Source: Psychromonas hadalis ATCC BAA-638 (GTDB lineage: Bacteria > Pseudomonadota > Gammaproteobacteria > Enterobacterales > Psychromonadaceae). From it: a stretch of 36,236 nucleotides of DNA. Below are positions 33,785 to 36,236 of the stretch, one piece after another (position 1 is the stretch's first letter; every line of letters starts with the position of its first letter). Both the position numbers and the translations under genes were made by a program. A model generated the notes under the pieces. The model did no database searches, was not told where the DNA came from, and saw nothing but the letters and a program-made list of their open reading frames with translations. The DNA lies in assembly GCF_000420245.1 (NCBI RefSeq), contig NZ_ATUO01000017.1, positions 1 through 36,236 of the forward strand, in the 5' to 3' direction.

Positions 33785-33806
33785 GCAATTAAACTTTTAA
33801 ATATTG

Positions 33807-33841
33807 AAAGGGCGAACATCAACAGGTGTTCGCCCTTTTTT
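33807..33841 (+). terminator. Rho-independent terminator after ppaC
   Basis: GGGCGAACA (33810-33818) pairs perfectly with TGTTCGCCC (33827-33835). A run of Ts follows and A residues precede the stem. Confidence 0.92.
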
Positions 33842-33893
33842 ATTACTTATCTTTAAGTTACCCTCACTATTCTAGTTCATCTTTGAGGTTTTT

Positions 33894-35255
33894 ATGCATA
33901 TTCATATTCTCGGTATTTGTGGCACCTTTATGGGCGGTGTTGCTATTCTTGCCAAATCATTAGGTTATAAAGTAACAGGCTCAGATAAAAATGTTTATCC
34001 CCCTATGAGCACACAACTTGAAGAGCAGGGTATTGAGCTGATCCAAGGGTTTGATCCAAGCCAATTAGATTGCAAGCCTGATTTGGTGGTAATTGGTAAT
34101 GCCATGAGCCGTGGTAATGCCTGTGTTGAAGCGCTACTTGATAAACAAATCCCGTATACCTCTGGGCCACAATGGTTATTAGAGCATGTATTAAAAGACC
34201 GTTGGGTATTAGCGGTTGCTGGAACGCATGGTAAAACATCCACTTCGAGCATGCTTGCTTGGATTTTAGAATACGCCCACATGAAACCCGGTTTTTTAAT
34301 TGGTGGAGTGCCAGAAAACTTTGGTTTATCTGCTCGTTTAGGTGAAACACCGTTTTTTGTCATTGAGGCAGATGAATACGACAGTGCCTTTTTTGATAAA
34401 CGATCTAAGTTTGTGCATTACCATCCACGTACTTTGGTATTAAACAACCTTGAATTTGATCATGCGGATATTTTTGATGACTTAAATGCCATTAAAAAGC
34501 AGTTTCATCATCTAATTCGCACAGTACCAAGTACAGGGCGGATTATTTTGCCGAATCATGATCAAGCATTAATGTCTGTTAAGCATATGGGGTGTTGGAG
34601 TGAAGTCGAGTATTTAGATAATAGCTTGGGGGGGAATTGGTCAACACAAAAAGTAAAACAGGATGGCACACAGTTCGAGGTTTATTTCAACAGTGAGAAA
34701 AAGGGACAGGTAAATTGGCCGTTAATGGGAGATCATAATGTTGCTAATGCCCTTGGTGCAATTGCAGCTGCTCGCCATGTAGGCGTGACCGCTGAAATCT
34801 CCATTGAAGCACTCGCTGAATTTAAAAGTATTAAGCGCCGTATGGAAGTGAAAGGTAAGGTTAATAATATTACCGTTTACGACGATTTTGCCCATCACCC
34901 TACTGCGATTAAAACTACGCTTGCAGGACTGCGCGCAAAAGTAGGTAATGAAAGAATCATTGCTGTATTAGAGCCTCGCTCAAATACCATGAAATTAGGC
35001 ATACATAAAGAAGCGATTGTAAACGCACTTAATGAAGCTGATCATGTTTACTGTTTTGAAAGTGCAGGTATTAGTTGGTCAATGCAAGAGATGTTTGCCG
35101 AGCAGGGCAAAGATGTGGATATATCAAATGATATAGATGTTCTTTGTGACAAATTGGTTGCCATTGCAAACTCAAATGATCACATTCTAATTATGAGTAA
35201 TGGTGGTTTTGGTAATATTCACCAAAAGCTACTTGATAAGCTTGGAGGTGAGTGA
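33894..35255 (+). CDS. mpl: UDP-N-acetylmuramate:tripeptide ligase (Mpl)
   Basis: 453 residues, near the E. coli length of 457. It recycles murein tripeptide by joining it to UDP-MurNAc with ATP. The N-terminal Rossmann domain starts MHIHILGICGTFMGGVA. The ATP site is AGTHGKTSTSSM, and central FVIEADEYDSAFFD and DDFAHHPTAIKTTL are Mur-ligase motifs. TTTGAGG lies upstream of the ATG. Its stop overlaps the ubiX start by one base (TGATG). Confidence 0.95.
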   Translation: MHIHILGICGTFMGGVAILAKSLGYKVTGSDKNVYPPMSTQLEEQGIELIQGFDPSQLDCKPDLVVIGNAMSRGNACVEALLDKQIPYTSGPQWLLEHVLKDRWVLAVAGTHGKTSTSSMLAWILEYAHMKPGFLIGGVPENFGLSARLGETPFFVIEADEYDSAFFDKRSKFVHYHPRTLVLNNLEFDHADIFDDLNAIKKQFHHLIRTVPSTGRIILPNHDQALMSVKHMGCWSEVEYLDNSLGGNWSTQKVKQDGTQFEVYFNSEKKGQVNWPLMGDHNVANALGAIAAARHVGVTAEISIEALAEFKSIKRRMEVKGKVNNITVYDDFAHHPTAIKTTLAGLRAKVGNERIIAVLEPRSNTMKLGIHKEAIVNALNEADHVYCFESAGISWSMQEMFAEQGKDVDISNDIDVLCDKLVAIANSNDHILIMSNGGFGNIHQKLLDKLGGE

Positions 35256-35860
35256 TGTTTAGTGAAAAAATTACCTTAGCAGTAACAGGCGCATCGGGCA
35301 GTGGTTATTTCTTGTCTTTGTTACAAGCGCTAGTCGATAACAACTGTCAAATATACCTGCTGTTATCCGATGCCGCTAAAATAGTGTTAAAAACGGAAGT
35401 TAATGAAGATTGGCCAACAGAAATTGAAATATTAAATCTGTTTTTACAGAAGCGCTTTAATAGCAAAGAGAAACAGATCATCGCACTGGGCAGTAAAGAT
35501 TGGTTTTCGCCAGTCGCATCGGGATCATCTGCGCCGAAAAAAATGGTTATCTGCCCCTGCAGTTGTGGCACGTTTGCTTCTATTGCACAGGGACTCTCTA
35601 ATAACTTGATTGAGCGTGCCGCTGATGTGATATTCAAAGAGAGGGGATTACTTATTATCACACCAAGAGAAACCCCTTTTTCTACATTACATTTACGCAA
35701 TATGCTTACTCTGTCAGAATTAGGGGTCACTGTAATGCCATTAGCACCCGGTTTTTATCATCAGCCACAATCTATCGCTGATTTACAAGACTTTATGGTG
35801 GCGCGTTTATTAGATCATCTTAAAATTGAACATAAAATTAGTAAACGATGGTGCGAATAG
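35255..35860 (+). CDS. ubiX: Flavin prenyltransferase (UbiX)
   Basis: About 201 residues. It attaches a dimethylallyl group to FMN to make the cofactor of the UbiD decarboxylase, for ubiquinone synthesis. VTGASGSGY is the FMN-binding start, PCSCGTFASIAQGLSNNLIE and ITPRETPFSTLHLRNMLTL are family signatures. The ATG at 35255, after GGAGGTGAG, is preferred to the in-frame GTG at 35252. It overlaps mpl by one base, so the two are coupled. Confidence 0.93.
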   Translation: MFSEKITLAVTGASGSGYFLSLLQALVDNNCQIYLLLSDAAKIVLKTEVNEDWPTEIEILNLFLQKRFNSKEKQIIALGSKDWFSPVASGSSAPKKMVICPCSCGTFASIAQGLSNNLIERAADVIFKERGLLIITPRETPFSTLHLRNMLTLSELGVTVMPLAPGFYHQPQSIADLQDFMVARLLDHLKIEHKISKRWCE

Positions 35861-35951
35861 TAATTTTAAATCACAAAATGGTAATAATTGTTTATTAACT
35901 AAACGTAAATATAAACGTTTTAATAATCTGACATTTAATTGCAATAAAGAG

Positions 35952-35979
35952 TTGCCAAGGTGATTTAGATCCCTATAAT
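35952..35979 (+). promoter_or_regulatory. rRNA operon promoter P1
   Basis: TTGCCA (35952-35957), 16 bases, TATAAT (35974-35979), then a GC-rich discriminator GCGACCCC. AT-rich sequence upstream, with AAACG/CGTTT arms near 35900-35920, fits an UP or FIS-binding region. Confidence 0.75.
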
Positions 35980-36032
35980 GCGACCCCACAGACAAGGCAA
36001 CTAACGCAAGTTACTAACCGAGTCCGAACCAA

Positions 36033-36049
36033 CAAACTCAGTGAGTTTG
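36033..36049. other. Hairpin between the rRNA promoters
   Basis: CAAACTC-AGT-GAGTTTG is a perfect 7-bp stem with a 3-base loop in the region between P1 and P2. There is no T-run, so it is not a terminator. Confidence 0.5.
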
Positions 36050-36087
36050 AGCCAACAAAAACTTTTAAAGTAATTTAAAATAACATG

Positions 36088-36115
36088 TTGACAAGGTTCA
36101 AGGTTAGCGTATTAT
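36088..36115 (+). promoter_or_regulatory. rRNA operon promoter P2
   Basis: TTGACA (36088-36093), 16 bases, TATTAT (36110-36115), preceded by an A/T-rich stretch. It stands 22 bases before boxA, as in enterobacterial rrn leaders. Confidence 0.85.
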
Positions 36116-36136
36116 ACGCACCTCGCCGAAAGGCAC

Positions 36137-36152
36137 GCTCTTTAACAATTTA
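36137..36152 (+). promoter_or_regulatory. rRNA leader boxA antitermination site
   Basis: GCTCTTTAACAATTTA matches the rrn boxA with the following leader (CAATCTGTGTG) conserved from E. coli. The 16S rRNA gene should begin shortly after the right edge. The rest of the 376 bases after ubiX is rrn leader without genes. Confidence 0.92.
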
Positions 36153-36236
36153 ATCAAACAATCTGTGTGAGCATTGATAGACGATTTCAAAAAAGTCCAC
36201 TCTCCTCGTGAGAAGGGGACAAAAAGAATCAATATC

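Noticed and set aside
36086-36093. TGTTGACA at the right edge resembles the transposon terminus.
   Set aside because: It is the -35 box of the rRNA promoter P2.

Overview
The window looks like the chromosome of an AT-rich marine gammaproteobacterium (Psychromonas/Vibrio/Shewanella-like; the genus is a guess). The grounds are the rRNA-operon leader at the right edge, a cysD-cysN-SLC13-cysC cluster, a Mn-dependent pyrophosphatase and an mpl-ubiX pair. Positions 1-23325 are mobile DNA. Positions 23326-36236 are ordinary chromosome.

Left, 1-14945: accessory cargo. It opens with the end of an IS66-family element (1-290), inserted 29 bp before a large gene fusing a methyltransferase-like domain to a dGTPase-type HD hydrolase (320-2824). 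Next come an HNH-SAVED nuclease of Cap5 type on the minus strand (3039-4637) and, divergently, a complete type II CBASS operon: CD-NTase, E1-E2 Cap2, JAB protease Cap3 and a two-TM SAVED effector of Cap14 type (5175-9479). After these come small genes: a triple-repeat protein, a short tyrosine recombinase, a secreted endonuclease I, a HigA-like antitoxin fragment, two proteins resembling AAA cores without a P-loop, a FlxA-like protein and a broken CPBP protease. Most gene borders in this stretch carry a copy of one palindromic element, a stem with a G-rich loop, always in the same orientation (about ten copies, 2853-14939). I see no copy elsewhere in the window. This resembles a cassette array that uses a non-integron recombination site, and it is the most unusual feature here.

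Middle, 14959-23325: the right-hand module of a Tn7-like transposon with a type I-F3 CRISPR-Cas system. It has a helicase operon divergent from an Xre regulator, then tniQ-cas8/5f-cas7f-cas6f and a CRISPR array of eight repeats plus a degenerate ninth. There is no cas1, cas2 or cas3. A near-identical palindrome sits in both the xre and the tniQ promoter regions, implying joint Xre control. A Tn7-like right end with CCATACACT repeats finishes at 23325. tnsABC and the left end must lie left of the window, so I infer, but cannot prove, that the left cargo is inside the same transposon.

Right, 23326-36236: chromosome. A decayed short-chain dehydrogenase tail lies at the insertion point. It is followed by a glycerate module (glycerate kinase, GntP-type permease, CdaR-type regulator), sulfate activation (cysD, cysN, SLC13 permease, cysC), a small exported protein, ppaC, mpl and ubiX. 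Two tandem promoters and a boxA then lead into an rRNA operon whose 16S gene starts beyond the edge.
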